A stretch of DNA of 64,000 nt from the NCBI GenBank assembly GCA_039621445.1, contig CP154956.1, positions 12,399,443-12,463,442 of the forward strand, written 5' to 3'. This DNA is from Euglena gracilis (Eukaryota > Euglenida > Euglenophyceae > Euglenales). Position numbers and translations under genes: made by a program. Shown one piece after another: positions 22,490 through 32,417 of the stretch. The stretch's first letter is position 1. Every line of letters begins with the position of its first letter. Under the pieces are notes generated by a model. It had not been told where the DNA came from, did not search any database, and saw only the letters and a list, made by a program, of their open reading frames with translations.

Positions 22490-22680
22490 GAAAAATGGCC
22501 ATACCACAAAAAAAAACGAGTTGACTTCAGGGTGATTTCTGGCATCCTTGGACCATCTGAATGTGAAAAAAAGTGTTTATGGACTTATTGATTTTTGACC
22601 CCATTCAAGCCGCAGTTCGGGCCTTGACCGTCCCTTAGGCCCAAGGGGGGAGGGAGGTCCTTAAAGCAAAAAAAAATCCT
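22490..22680 (+). repeat. Dispersed repeat family B, copy 6
   Basis: Core GGTGATTTCTGGCATCCTTG, ATTTTTGACCCCATTC, AGTTCGGGCC. It is closest to the copy at 7940. Confidence 0.55.
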
Positions 22681-23150
22681 TCTTATCCCTTCAAACGTGC
22701 TCAAACGTACTCACGCGTGCCCAAACTTTTGGAAGAAAGGAAGCCCTTAAAAAATTGAAATTCTATTGATTCAAAAGGTAGAATCTCATAACTGGACCCA
22801 GTAGTTTGACAAGGGGAAGGTCCACTCAACGTTGGGTCTTGATCTTGCCTTTGCGGGGGGGGGGAGAAAATTGAGATTCTTCACCCCCCTTGAGATCATC
22901 AAGAAATGCGACATTGTGTGTTCCCAGTTGCATGATTTCATTTTGAAAGCGAAAGGTGAAAATCTCTCAATCTAAGCTAAATCTGGCCCTCTCAATGTTA
23001 CGCCCCCCACAAGGCGTGTCAAAGGAAGGGTGATTGTGGCAACATGGTTTCAAGGCGCTTTGAAGATCCTTTATTTGGCTTCGTTCAGCACATAATTGGG
23101 ATCATGCACAGCTTAGTGTTATAAAAGACGACACCAAAACCGTTAAAAAA
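22681..23150. other. No gene recognised
   Basis: Mixed DNA with one G run at 22854. Nothing supportable. Confidence 0.35.
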
Positions 23151-23154
23151 TTCA

Positions 23155-23395
23155 TGGGGGAGCACAAGGGTCCTGGGGGGGGTCCTGGGGGGTCTTGGGG
23201 GGGTCCTGGGGGGGTCCCGCAACTTTTTGGCAAAATTTTTGCAGCACAAGATGAGGTTATTTTGAAGCCCGGGGGGGTCTGGGGGGGGGGGGGGCGGGGG
23301 CCCCCCCAGTAGCGGGGGTCCTGGGGGGGTCTTGGGGGGGTCCTGGGGGGGTCCTGGGGGGGGGGTGGTCCTGGGGGGGTCCTGGGGGGGGGGAA
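23155..23395 (+). repeat. GGTCCTGGGGGG minisatellite
   Basis: About ten GGTCCTGGGGGG / GGTCTTGGGGGG units lie in two blocks around a unique 60-bp segment at 23218-23277. Strong plus-strand G-quadruplex potential. Confidence 0.65.
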
Positions 23396-23790
23396 CTGGC
23401 CATGACTCCCAAATTCCTGATTTTATGTGCAAACTCCTATTTTGAGTGGCAAATGCCTAATTTCAGGTGTAAAAATGCTGAAATTTGATTGGTAATCCCT
23501 AATTTGGTGTGCCAATGCTTGATTTTGAGTGGCAAATTTCTAATTGATAAAAAGGTTCCTAATTTTTGGTGGCAAGCCTAATTTGGGGGGGCAATGTCCA
23601 AATTTGGGTTGGCAAATGCCTGATTTTAGGTGTAAAATCCTATTTTCGGGTGGAAAATGCGCAATTTTGGGTGGCATGAGTGGCAAATGCATATTCCGGG
23701 GAGAAAATTGCTCAATTTCAGCGCCTAATGCCTAAATTTGGTATGCACATTCTTCATGTTGGGTTCAGGTGCCAAATCTTAATTTCGGAT
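23396..23790 (+). repeat. Degenerate tandem repeat, GTGGCAAATGCCTAATTT
   Basis: Words of the type GGTGGCAAATGCCTAATTTT recur about 15 times at 22-40 bp spacing with heavy divergence. Confidence 0.5.
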
Positions 23791-24116
23791 GTTCATTTTG
23801 AATTATTTTTCGAATTCTACAAGAGGGGCTACTTTGGGCAACTTTTAGTCACTTGAAACCATTTCACACAAAATTTCAGCCTTTTTGTCCATCAGGTAAA
23901 TTTTGTCAATTCCTAGAAAATGGGACACTATTCGAATAACTTGCAGACAAAAATCCTTCACAATGACTATAGAATGACCCAAAAACAGGTCGAATTGGTC
24001 AGAATTGGTCAAAATTAGCAAACTTGACAAAAGTTAGCGAAAAATGACTCAAAATGGGCAAAAATGCAGCCTTCCACTAACAATGAACATGACCTCGAAG
24101 GGAGATTGGCGGCGAA
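23791..24116. other. No gene recognised
   Basis: A/T-rich, with GGTCAGAATTGGTCAAAATT words. Nothing supportable. Confidence 0.35.
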
Positions 24117-24345
24117 ATTGGGGGGTCGGCACGCCGTGGCGAGGTTTCCGGCTGGGGGGGGGGGAAGGGGGGTTTTTGGCATGGCGAGGGGGTCCCGGAT
24201 GGGGGGGAGGGGTGCGCGGGGGTTTGCCAAGAAAATTTTCTTTGGCGTGCCTGACATGGCATGGCGAGGGGGTTTGAAAAGGGGGGATGGGGGGGGGTAA
24301 AATGGCATGGCGAGGGGGTCGGTGAGGGGGGGGGGAGGGGGTGTG
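24117..24345 (+). repeat. GGCATGGCGAGGGGGT repeats
   Basis: GGCATGGCGAGGGGGT occurs at about 24178, 24255 and 24303, with a degenerate copy near 24134. G runs separate the copies. The proline-rich reverse frames here are by-products. Confidence 0.55.
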
Positions 24346-24677
24346 CCGACCCCCCATTGCTTCTGCATTGCAAGGCTATGGCTCGGGTCATTTTCCTGTG
24401 AGTCACACGGCTGGCCGCGGCGTGTTCCCCTTGAAAATTGATCAATCACTTGGGGTTGTGTTAAAATTTTTTCTCATGCTAGGTGACATGTCAGGGAACC
24501 CAAAATCCCAAAAAACTCAACGCCTTTGAGGAAACGGGGGGGGGGGGGCATCATTTGGTAAAAAGGGGATCAGGGAAGCCCAGATTTTGTTTGTGAAGGG
24601 TGTGTAGACGGTGAAGCTTGCCTTGCCAACCAGTCGGTCGACGGCCCAATTGGACGCCGACAACTGAAGCACATAGA

Positions 24678-24719
24678 TATGATGAGTGGTCGGTTGTGGC
24701 TAGCTGACCACTCATCATA
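24678..24719. repeat. Inverted repeat, 14-bp arms
   Basis: TATGATGAGTGGTC and its exact complement are separated by 14 nt. It forms a stem-loop on either strand. Confidence 0.6.
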
Positions 24720-24831
24720 CCCCCCAATCCAACCCCCAAATAACATCCCCAAGGAAATATTATATTTTTTCTCCCAAAATCCTAGCCATACATCTCTTTA
24801 AGGACCCCGGGGGGGGGTTGCTGGGCTAGGG

Positions 24832-25260
24832 CTAGAAATTTGGGCTGGCTAGAAATTTGGGCTGGCTAGAAATTTGGGCTGGCTAGCCCGCCCCCCCCCC
24901 CCCGGGGGGGGGCTAGGCCCCGGCTGGACCCGAACCGGGGTGAGCTGGACTGAAATTGGAAAAATGCCCAAAAATGACCTGCAGAACACAGTTTTGAAAA
25001 AATGATGCATCTGAAACCCCCCAAAAATGCCCCAAACGCCCCCCAAACCCCATTTTTGGCCACTTTTGAACACAATTTTCCAAAAAATTTCGGCGCTTTG
25101 CGCCGAAAAATTTTGTGCTGGACCCCCAAAAAAGGGGCTGGCTAGCTGGGCTAGCAGCACCCCCCCCCCCGGGGGGGGGTGCTGCTGCGGCTGGGCTGGG
25201 CCCAAATCGGGGCTGGCTGCAGCCGCCCCCCCCCGGGGGGGTTCGCAAAACCTTAGAGAG
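24832..25260. repeat. 17-bp tandem and GCTGG repeat block
   Basis: CTAGAAATTTGGGCTGG is repeated three times exactly (24832-24882). Then follow GGCTGG/GGCTAG words, C/G runs and the hairpin CGGCGCTTTGCGCCG, as at 4850-5260. Confidence 0.6.
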
Positions 25261-25479
25261 ATGTATGGTCCCAGCCCGAGGAGCTGAAGTCCTAGCCCGA
25301 GGAGGGGGAGCATTTGGGGGGGGGGATTATGGCACCCCAAAACTTTCGAAAAATTTCAAGCTCCATAAGACCTAAAAAGCACCCAAATCCCCCCCTTGGG
25401 GTCATTTCGTGCAGCTTCTCAGAAAATTTAGAATTTTCGGAATCTAGATGATTCAGAAAAATTGATTTTTTCAAAATTT

Positions 25480-25690
25480 ATTGTCAGATATTACCCCCCC
25501 CTTTATTTGAGCACACCCACGGGTCAACGGACCCCCCAAATGCTCAAACAAGGGGGGGGTCAAATAAGGGGGGGTCAAAAATTCCTTTAGAAAGAGGGCA
25601 AAAAATTTTTCGGTGCGTGAAAAAAAATTCCCCGGACCCAAATGCTCAAATAAGGGGGGGGGGTCAAATAAAGGAGGGGGGGGGTATGGT
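25480..25690 (+). repeat. GGGGTCAAATAAGG repeats
   Basis: AAATGCTCAAATAAGGGGGG and GGGTCAAATAAGG words recur. A close relative with AAAATTCCTTTAGAAA lies at 27903-28000, inside the transposon at 27664-28842. Confidence 0.5.
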
Positions 25691-26116
25691 TTTTACCCCT
25701 TTTGATTTTGTCGTCCCAGGTAGAACACCTGCAGATGGAAAACGCCTGACGTCTATGGGAAGATTTTTAAGAGAGTGTGCCTTGAAAAATCAGGGCATGC
25801 CAAACACGCACAAGCACGCACACGATTCCGCGTCTGCATTTGCAAGGCCTCCATTCCCCAAAACTCCCTAGAAACAATGGAAACAGGCCAAGCAACTGCA
25901 TGGCTGCGATTCAAGGTGAGAAATCAGCTCAAGCTTTCGGCTTTGGATCCAGTCATCATCCATGCTAGGAGACGAAAAAGATAATAAATCCCTGTTTGTT
26001 CAGAGTTTCCCTCCCTCCATTCATTTGTCAAACGCAGCTCATTGAGCACTCACCCCATAAATGACACCCCGAACACCCTGAAACCATCGGTGTAGAAACA
26101 ATTTTTTTCTCGGGGG
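25691..26116. other. Possible plus-strand exon fragments, not resolved
   Basis: A good acceptor (TTTTGTCGTCCCAG, to 25723) is followed by an open stretch (RTPADGKRLTSMGRFLRECA). A donor (GATTCAAG|GTGAGA, at 25913) lies downstream, but no single frame stays open across the whole interval. Confidence 0.22.
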
Positions 26117-26325
26117 GCTTATCCAGGGGGGGGTAAATCCTACCCAGTTTGGACCCCTTCGCGCGTGAATAACTCGGGCCTGGCGGGGAGTTGGGGGTCA
26201 AACCCGGTTGATTCGGAAACTAGGAATCCAGTCGCTCGCGAATGAAAAAAAATTCCAGGAACCGGGCCGGGATCATGCTGATAATCCGCTGATTCCTGAG
26301 GTTGCCCCGACCCGGGGGGGGGGGA
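26117..26325. repeat. Dispersed repeat (family C), copy 2
   Basis: Near-identical to 672-905 in the same orientation, again ending in a G run. Confidence 0.7.
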
Positions 26326-26735
26326 GGCGGGGGGGGTTGAGGGGGGGGGGGCGAGAAATTGGGCCAGAAGCGAAGTTAGCGCCGGCCATAAACAGAAAAA
26401 TTCCAAAAATAGCACTTTTTCAAAAATTTTCGGCACCGAAAAGTATATCCCACTCTCCCCTGGGGTGACCCCCCCAAGGGGGGGCTCGGCCGGACCCACC
26501 CACCCTACCGCCCCCCCCCCCCCCGGGGTCCACGACTGAAAAAATCCCTGTTACTAATGTTGTTTGTATGTGTTGTTTCCTTTTTGCCGCCCGAAGGGCG
26601 GCGAGACAGTACCGGGGGGATTAAAATACCGCTCGGTAGTAATACCGAATGGATTAATACCGCTCTTTAATAAAGCCTGCCAGACGCTGGATCGTTACGC
26701 TGTGAGACAGAAAAACGCTTTTTTTTAAAAAAAGC
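26326..26735. other. No gene; small hairpin at 26593-26609
   Basis: GCCGCCCGAAGGGCGGC forms a 7-bp stem. Downstream are several TAATACCG words. Nothing else is recognised. Confidence 0.35.
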
Positions 26736-27137
26736 CACCCCTCTGCCTACCCCGCATACACGGTGGTGGGGCGAGCCGAGTCCACCGACCAGTGGCACAG
26801 CCTACTGGATTTGACAGGTTCCGAGGTGAGGTGATGTACCTATGGGCTGTGCCATTGGTTCAGGGGTAAGGTGGTCAGGTGAACCCGGAATCGGCCATGC
26901 AGGGGCCAGGGTCCGAGGGGTGAGGTGGCAGGGAGCAGGCATTGATGGGGGCAGGCTGTTCCCCGGTGTGCTCAATGGAGGTTTCGGGTTCGTCTGACCT
27001 TTCGGCGTTCTCTCAGGTGTGTTTACCATGTCTCTACAGGACAGAGCCAATAATACCGGCCCTTGGTGGCCGGTGTATGCTGCCTTGGCTTGGCATCAGC
27101 GGCCACAGGTGTTTACATGGTGTTCGCCCTGACCCTA

Positions 27138-27660
27138 TTTTACTCCGTGGCATATGGGGTGTGGGTAGTGAGATCCACGTCGCCTGATGGCTCCGCCACT
27201 GCCCCCCAAGCCAGTTGGCGAGCCAATTCTCTTGCCAACGTTAGGCTCAGCGCTTGCCATACCGTGGCCTCTGACGATCGTCGTTGAGGAACATCGGTCT
27301 GCGCCAACACACTGCGGAGGCATTTGGATATGAATCCTGCCGCTCGCTCCCCCATCCCTCCGAAGCAATCAACCACAAACGGGATGAACGTCCATCCCAG
27401 CCGTTCACAGGTGGCTGCATACTTGCGTTCTTTGTCTCCCTCTTGTAATTCGTGCCACCGTGCCAAGGCGTCCATTGAGGAGACCGGGTTTGCTGGTTGC
27501 AACGGGTGGTGGACCGTGACATCCACTGCAGCAGGTCCGTCCGCGTCGAATCTCGTGATGAAGACATCTCCAGGTCTCGTCCGGTTGTCTGCCACATCTT
27601 CTCGTCGAGCCATGAATCCGGCCCTTCTCGCAAGGTCCAAAACGAACGTTTGGAGGACAC
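27138..27660 (-). pseudogene. Retrotransposon C-terminal restriction-like endonuclease domain
   Basis: It reads TFVLDLARRAGFMARRE, then RPGDVFITRF...AVDVTVHHPL, then KYAATCERLGWTFIPFVVDC. The order R-P-x-D, D-V-T-V and later K...C...GW.F.P matches the endonuclease found after the RT in R2-like elements, where it nicks the target DNA. This part is in one frame to the TAA. It is separated from its knuckle by the insert at 27664-28842. Confidence 0.75.
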
Positions 27661-27663
27661 CAT

Positions 27664-28842
27664 GGGGACAAGGCAGTACAGTTGGTCAAACCTTGGGACC
27701 CCCCACCCTCCCCCCCCTGTACAGTTCCAACCCCCCCCCTCCCGGGACCCCCCCCTCCCCCCCACTTCCAACCCCCCCGAGACAGATGAAAATATTTTAA
27801 AAACGGCTTGTTTTTTTGAAACAAAAAAACATGCTTTTTTAAGGGGGTGGTGCGGGTCGCGGGGGGGGGGGGTCATGGGGGGGTCACGAAGGGGGGGTCG
27901 CGGGGTCAAATAAGGGGGGTCAAAAATTCCTTTAGAAATAGGGCAAAAAAAATTTGGTTCCCGGACCCAAATGCTCAATTAAGGGGGGGGGGTCAAAATT
28001 CCGTTTTGGGTGGGGAAATGCACCAGTTTTTGGCACTTCTTTCAAAAAAAATTTTGGCCATTTTTGGGTGTGAAAGTGCATTGGGCGGACAAGGATACAA
28101 GAAAGTTCATTGTTTTTTTAAAAAAAATGCTTTTTAAAAAAAGAATGGCAAAAGATCGATTCTCGGGTCACGGGGGAGGTCACGGAGGTGTAACTGGGGG
28201 GGGGGGGCACGGGGGGAGTACCCCCTAAGAAAAAATATGTTTTTTAAAAAAACAAAAAAAACCTCATGGGGGTTTGGGGGAAATTTTTTTGAAACTTTTT
28301 TTTAAAAAAAGGTCTTTTTTCATCTCTACAGCCTCGTAGTCCATTAAAGGTGCCGGACGAAGGGTCTGGAAAAACTAAAAATATGTCACTTTTGATGACC
28401 AAAAAAAATGACCTTAAAACCTTTTCCTCAAAAAATGGCCATTTTGCAAGGAAAAAGGTCATTCTAAAAAAGAAAACATGTTTTTGTGTGGTTTTTTTGG
28501 AAAAAAAAACATATTTTTTGTTCTTTGTTGAAGAACAAAAAAAACGTCAACCCTGGCTCAATTCCGCATGGTGTGCCAAGGGGGAGTGATTGAAGTTGCT
28601 TCCTGCCTTTCTACTAAGTGTTAAAGTGAAAATACTGGCTACCACTCTTTTTACAAGACACAAATATTTTGCAAAATGCATCTGAATTTCGCAAAATCCA
28701 CCATTGCCAACCTCAATTGGACGAAAAATGTCGCAACTGTCTTGGGGTAGGCAGTACAGTTGTGATTTTCTGGGGACCCCCCCTCCCCCCCCTGTACAGA
28801 TTCCAACCCCCCCCGGACCCCCCCCCCCCGTGCCTTGTCTCC
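27664..28842. mobile_element. Non-autonomous DNA transposon inserted in the retrotransposon
   Basis: Termini GGGGACAAGGCA (left) and the complement of GGAGACAAGGCA (right) pair with one mismatch. CAT is duplicated at 27661-27663 and 28843-28845. Taking one CAT and the insert out makes the host frame run RRHG into VLQTF. The inside holds no transposase: it has G/C runs, TTTTTTAAAAAAA blocks and two copies of a GGCAGTACAGTTG...CTGTACAG segment near its ends. The superfamily is unclear; a 3-bp duplication is common in PIF/Harbinger and CACTA. Confidence 0.75.
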
Positions 28843-28845
28843 CAT

Positions 28846-29517
28846 GTCGCCGCAAAGTGTTGTTTTTGGGGCAGCAGGCAAGGTGATTTCCTCCAACATC
28901 CATTTGTTGGTGGCCAGGGCTGGATAGAGGTAGAGGTAGAGGTCACAGTCCTCTACCTCTATCTGACCCACCTCTACCTCTACCTCTACCTCCATGTCAC
29001 CTCTATGTCCGTAAAATGTCATAAAATGGCACCAATAAGGGCCACAAAAGGCTCCAAATGCCTCAAATTTGGCAAATTAGCATCTCAACACATCTTATTT
29101 AGGTTAGGAATGAGAAAAAATATCCGGATGGGTGGTTTCAAAAAATTGCCATAAGAGATTTGTGACAAGAATGGCCAATTTCTGATTTTTTCCATAAAAT
29201 TGCCTTCGTTCGGCATAAATTTTCTTTGATAAGCCACTTCCCTTAGAAGTTTGACATTGAGGTGACATAGAGGGATAATAGAGGTAGAGGTGACCTCTAC
29301 CTCTACCTCTACCTGTACCTCTACCTCTATCCCTCTACCTCTATCCAGCCCTGTGGTGGCAGCAGGGGCATTCCGGCAAGGAGCCATCTGTCGTTGTGGA
29401 GCAAACTTGGCACCCCAAGGACCACCGAGTCAGGGCTCTGAATTCTGCCGGTGGGATGGGTTGACCGCTGCCCACGCCATAGTGTGCGGCCTCCGCTGGC
29501 ATGCGAAACGGACCGCG
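28846..29517 (-). pseudogene. Retrotransposon knuckle region, interrupted
   Basis: Reading across the insert at 28915-29353, the minus strand gives ECPCC...GGNHLACC...RRHG. This matches the C-x-C ... G-x-H-x3-C ... R-H pattern that precedes the endonuclease in this family. Upstream, around 29380-29517, several frames must be combined, so this part has extra frameshifts. Confidence 0.6.
28915..29353. mobile_element. MITE-like element with GAGGTA-repeat termini
   Basis: Both ends begin CAGGGCTGGATAGAGG and continue as GAGGTA-type hexamer repeats, in inverted orientation. TGGTGGC is duplicated at 28908-28914 and 29354-29360. The 439-bp element carries no ORF. CAGGG ends and a duplication of this size resemble hAT elements, whose duplication is usually 8 bp, so the assignment is tentative. 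Confidence 0.75.
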
Positions 29518-30177
29518 TCATTTCCAACAAGGCCAGCCAAAAGCAGGTCTGGTCAGGTCTGCCCGGACCTTGACAACCTCATCTGTCCACCACTTTTGTT
29601 TCACCATTGTGGGAGACAAGGAACTCACTTTGCTTGGGTCCGTTAGGAGGTCACCCACAGGCGCCACCCCTTTGGTGAGGCCCGAGATCACCAAGCCCGT
29701 CTCTCCGTAATCCCGTGGGAGCTGGGGGCAACCCTCGGGTAGGCACAGAGTGCTTTCCGCTCGTGAGAGGAAGTCAAGGATGGCCGCCCACCTTGCCGGT
29801 GCTTTGGATACCTCTGGGTCTCGGATCCCAAGCCCCCCCAGGCGGACTGGCAGAGAGGCTTGTGCCCACTGTTTATCATCCAGTGGGCGAGTGGTGATGA
29901 CGGACATTGTGTCCCGAAGGAGAGTGGCAAAGGAATGGCATGGCGCCTTGGCTCCCGAGAGGTGTGTGGTTCGAAGCTGGTCGTTTACTTTACATGCATC
30001 AAGACATTGCCTGAGCACCGTGAACTGTAGGTGCGGCGACGGCAGCAATTGCAGCAGGTTGCACGCTTTCCGGACTCCCGAGAGGCGCTCCTCCCAAAGG
30101 ACAGTGGCAAAGTCCAGGGTGGCAGATGGGCACTCCTAGCGCACGGATGCCAGAGCCGGGTGTGAAAGGTTCCACTA
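29518..30177 (-). pseudogene. Retrotransposon thumb and linker region
   Basis: LDFATVLWEERLSGVRKACN and later KQWAQASLPVRLGGLGIRDP are typical of the segment after the RT palm in this family. The stretch LVEPFTPGSGIRALGVPI (about 30118-30177) is in another frame. This implies small indels near 30177 and 30117. The frame ends at a TGA at 29518. Confidence 0.7.
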
Positions 30178-30573
30178 GGATGCCCTGAACGCAACAAATG
30201 CGGGACCCCAGAGTTTGCACTTCGTCAGGTTGAGTCGCACACCAATCTGTGGCCCCTCGTTCAGGATCAGCCTTACTGCCCTTTCGAGCTGTTCCGGCGT
30301 GCCCATGATGTGGGCATCATCCAGGTACCAGGCTTGCCAGCCCACGATACCTTGCAGCTTGTCCAAGAGGGACTGTATCCCGAGGGCAAAGGCAGCCGGC
30401 CCACACGGGTCCCCTTGCTGCACACCGGACTTGCTTCGGAGTGAAGTTTTTCCGAGATACAACTGAGAATGGCGTGCGTAACAACTCTCCAACCAAGGAA
30501 GCAGCGGAGGGCATCGCTCAGCGACTTCTGCCAGCAAATTCTCTCTCGAGATGCAGTTGAATGCGTTTGAAAA
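30177..30573 (-). pseudogene. Reverse transcriptase palm with YLDD active site
   Basis: Contains SNAFNCISRENLLAEVAER, GVQQGDPCGPAAFALG (QQGDP at 30420-30406) and WYLDDAHIMG (YLDD at 30327-30316). These are the conserved RT blocks, with YLDD in place of the commoner FADD. The segment ends in a premature TAG where the next frame takes over. Confidence 0.8.
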
Positions 30574-31078
30574 TAATCCAGCTGGAGCAGTCCCCAGTCT
30601 GCCTTTCCAACATGAGAGAGGCCGTCCACTAGCTGCTGGATACCCATTCCTATCAGAGCGCATGCATCAGGTACGCCCACTCCCAGTTGCTGAGGTAGGG
30701 CTGTGGCCAGGGACCGACGGACCTCCGGGTGGCGCATTAGCACTTTCGCCACCAGGCGGCGCAGGGTTTCCCTAGCTGCGATGGGCCGAGTGCCCTCTTC
30801 TTCTGGGGATGTCTTGCCCATAGGGTCTGTGGGTGCCCCTGTCCCGGTTTTGGTTTTTCGGAGGGGGGTCAGGCGTGCAGCACACATCACTTGTGCTGCC
30901 CCATTGGGGATTCCCCCAAGCACGCACCCGAAGACAAACTCCGTCAACTCATCCAGGACATCCTCTGCCGAGCCCCCGGCCTCGTCGCTGAGCAAGGACT
31001 TCAGGTGCTCATGCCGAAATCCTGAGGGGCCTGCGGCAGACTCCGGGCCGAAGCTACGCACAGCATGTTTCACCATAC
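30574..31078 (-). pseudogene. Reverse transcriptase N-terminal half
   Basis: It opens with RSFGPESAAGPSGFRHEHLK, the RT-0/1 signature of this lineage. RPIAARETLRRLVAKVL follows and it ends at GLLQLDYF, where the catalytic block is split by a frameshift near 30573. Upstream, a further frame change near 31077 joins it to the Pro/Gln-rich linker. Confidence 0.8.
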
Positions 31079-31485
31079 GGCATCTCCCACTTTGACAGAC
31101 CCAGTGCTTTCATTTCTCCCCTTTGGGTCAGCCTCCTGGGGTTGCATCTCCAGGGGCTTGTTTCGTGGCTGTGCTGTCTGCTGGGTGGCTGAATCTCAAC
31201 CTGCTGACCATTGGGGGCTGTTGACGCAGTGCCTGCCAAGGCTGCTGAAAAATGCTGATGGCTGGGGTTGGATCTCCCAGGGCCAGCCGCAATGTCTGCC
31301 AAATCCCTTGTCAAAAGCTGATGGCTGGGTGGTAGAACCTGGGGGGTACGCAAGCAGTCCGGGAGGGGAGTGTTGGCGGCGGCCCCTGGGGTGCGGCGCC
31401 GGGCGGGACAAAAAAAGACCAACCGCGGAATCTTCCGCTTTGCGGAAGTTCCTAATTTAAATTACATGGACCGCCTCTCAAATAG

Positions 31486-31513
31486 ACACTTTCTGAGTGT
31501 CTATTTTTTTTCG
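31486..31513 (+). other. Spliced-leader exon (Euglena type) fused to downstream sequence
   Basis: ACACTTTCTGAGTG... ending CTAT8CG matches the known Euglena trans-spliced leader. It is followed by TTCGCATATC, not by GT, so this is not an SL RNA gene. It is the mark of a mature trans-spliced mRNA copied back into DNA. Upstream bases AAATAG extend the leader's own stem to 11-bp arms (31480-31490 with 31496-31506). Confidence 0.85.
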
Positions 31514-31858
31514 TTCGCATATCAGGTCGGACAACTGAAAGCCTCTGGTGTGGTTCAAGCTTTGAACTACCTGAAGTTCCAACCTACAACTCAAGTCATT
31601 GAAGTATCGAAGGTTGTCTTGACTGCAGCACAAGCCCGACACAGAAGCACAAGTCCGAGGTACGGTACAGTGCAGACAAACACTGGAGTGGTTCATCTCC
31701 TTGCGGTTGTTGCAGCAGCACAACATCATCTGCTACACCAGTTGGGTGGAAGTATTATCCCTGTTTCACTATACTTTGCTGTACCATCTGTGCTGTAACA
31801 TAGCGACTACTGCTCCAACCTGCATTATGGCCCCAGGGCCTTCTAAACACTTCAGAGA

Positions 31859-32250
31859 GGTGGCCCAGACTTTTGCCATGATGCTCTCAGAATTTGCCCC
31901 AGGGTTCAACATATTTCAAGCCAAAACTGGCACAGAAAAGTTTTTCAGAGATGTCGCCCCAGGGCCCAATGCTTTTGCCATGATGCTGTCAAATTTTGCC
32001 CCAGGGCTCAACACATTTCAAGCCCAAATGGGCACAGAAATGTTTTTCAGAGATGTGGCCCCAGGGCCCAAGGCCTTTGCCATGATGCTGTCAAATTTTG
32101 CCCCAGGGCTCAACACACAAGCCAAAATGGGCACAGAAAAGTGTGTGGCCCCAGCGCCTCAGGCTTTTGCCATGATGCTGTCAAGTGTTGGCAAACGACT
32201 CAACACCTTTCCAGTCATAATGCACACAAGCACAGGAAACTTTTCCAAGT
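31859..32250 (+). repeat. Tandem repeat in the element leader, about 102 bp
   Basis: About four units of GTGGCCCCAGGGCCCA...TTTGCCATGATGCTG...TTTTGCCCCAGGGCTCAACA recur at 94, 102 and 90 bp spacing. In one frame they encode a 34-residue repeat (NAFAMMLSNFAPGLNTFQA). Stops separate this frame from the ORF at 32418, so it may be leader rather than coding. Confidence 0.65.
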
Positions 32251-32417
32251 CCGCAGCACACACCCAGAAAAACATTCTGCAGACACGATCTGCACAAAAG
32301 GCGAATGCTTTCCCTTGTTGAACCCGCATGTCGCCCCATGGCTTGACAAATTTCTTTTAAAATTGGGACGACCCTCACCCCCAACCAAAACACACCTTCC
32401 CAGCCCACCCGACCACC

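Larger units (their letters stand above)
26736..31440 (-). mobile_element. Non-LTR retrotransposon with restriction-like endonuclease, broken
   Basis: On the minus strand a reverse transcriptase, thumb region, CCHC-type knuckle and PD-(D/E)xK-like endonuclease follow in the order known for early-branching, R2-like non-LTR elements. These elements copy their RNA directly at a nicked target site. A stop at 27140-27138 ends the ORF. The 3' untranslated part may run to an A8 tract near 26722-26735. At least five frame changes and two inserted DNA transposons make this copy inactive. A Pro/Gln-rich segment (31100-31440) precedes the RT. Confidence 0.8.

Noticed and set aside
24015-25375. Pro/Gly-rich frames over G and C runs
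   Set aside because: Homopolymer and minisatellite translation.
31486-31600. An SL RNA gene
   Set aside because: The leader is followed by TTCG and not GT, and no Sm site or RNA body follows.
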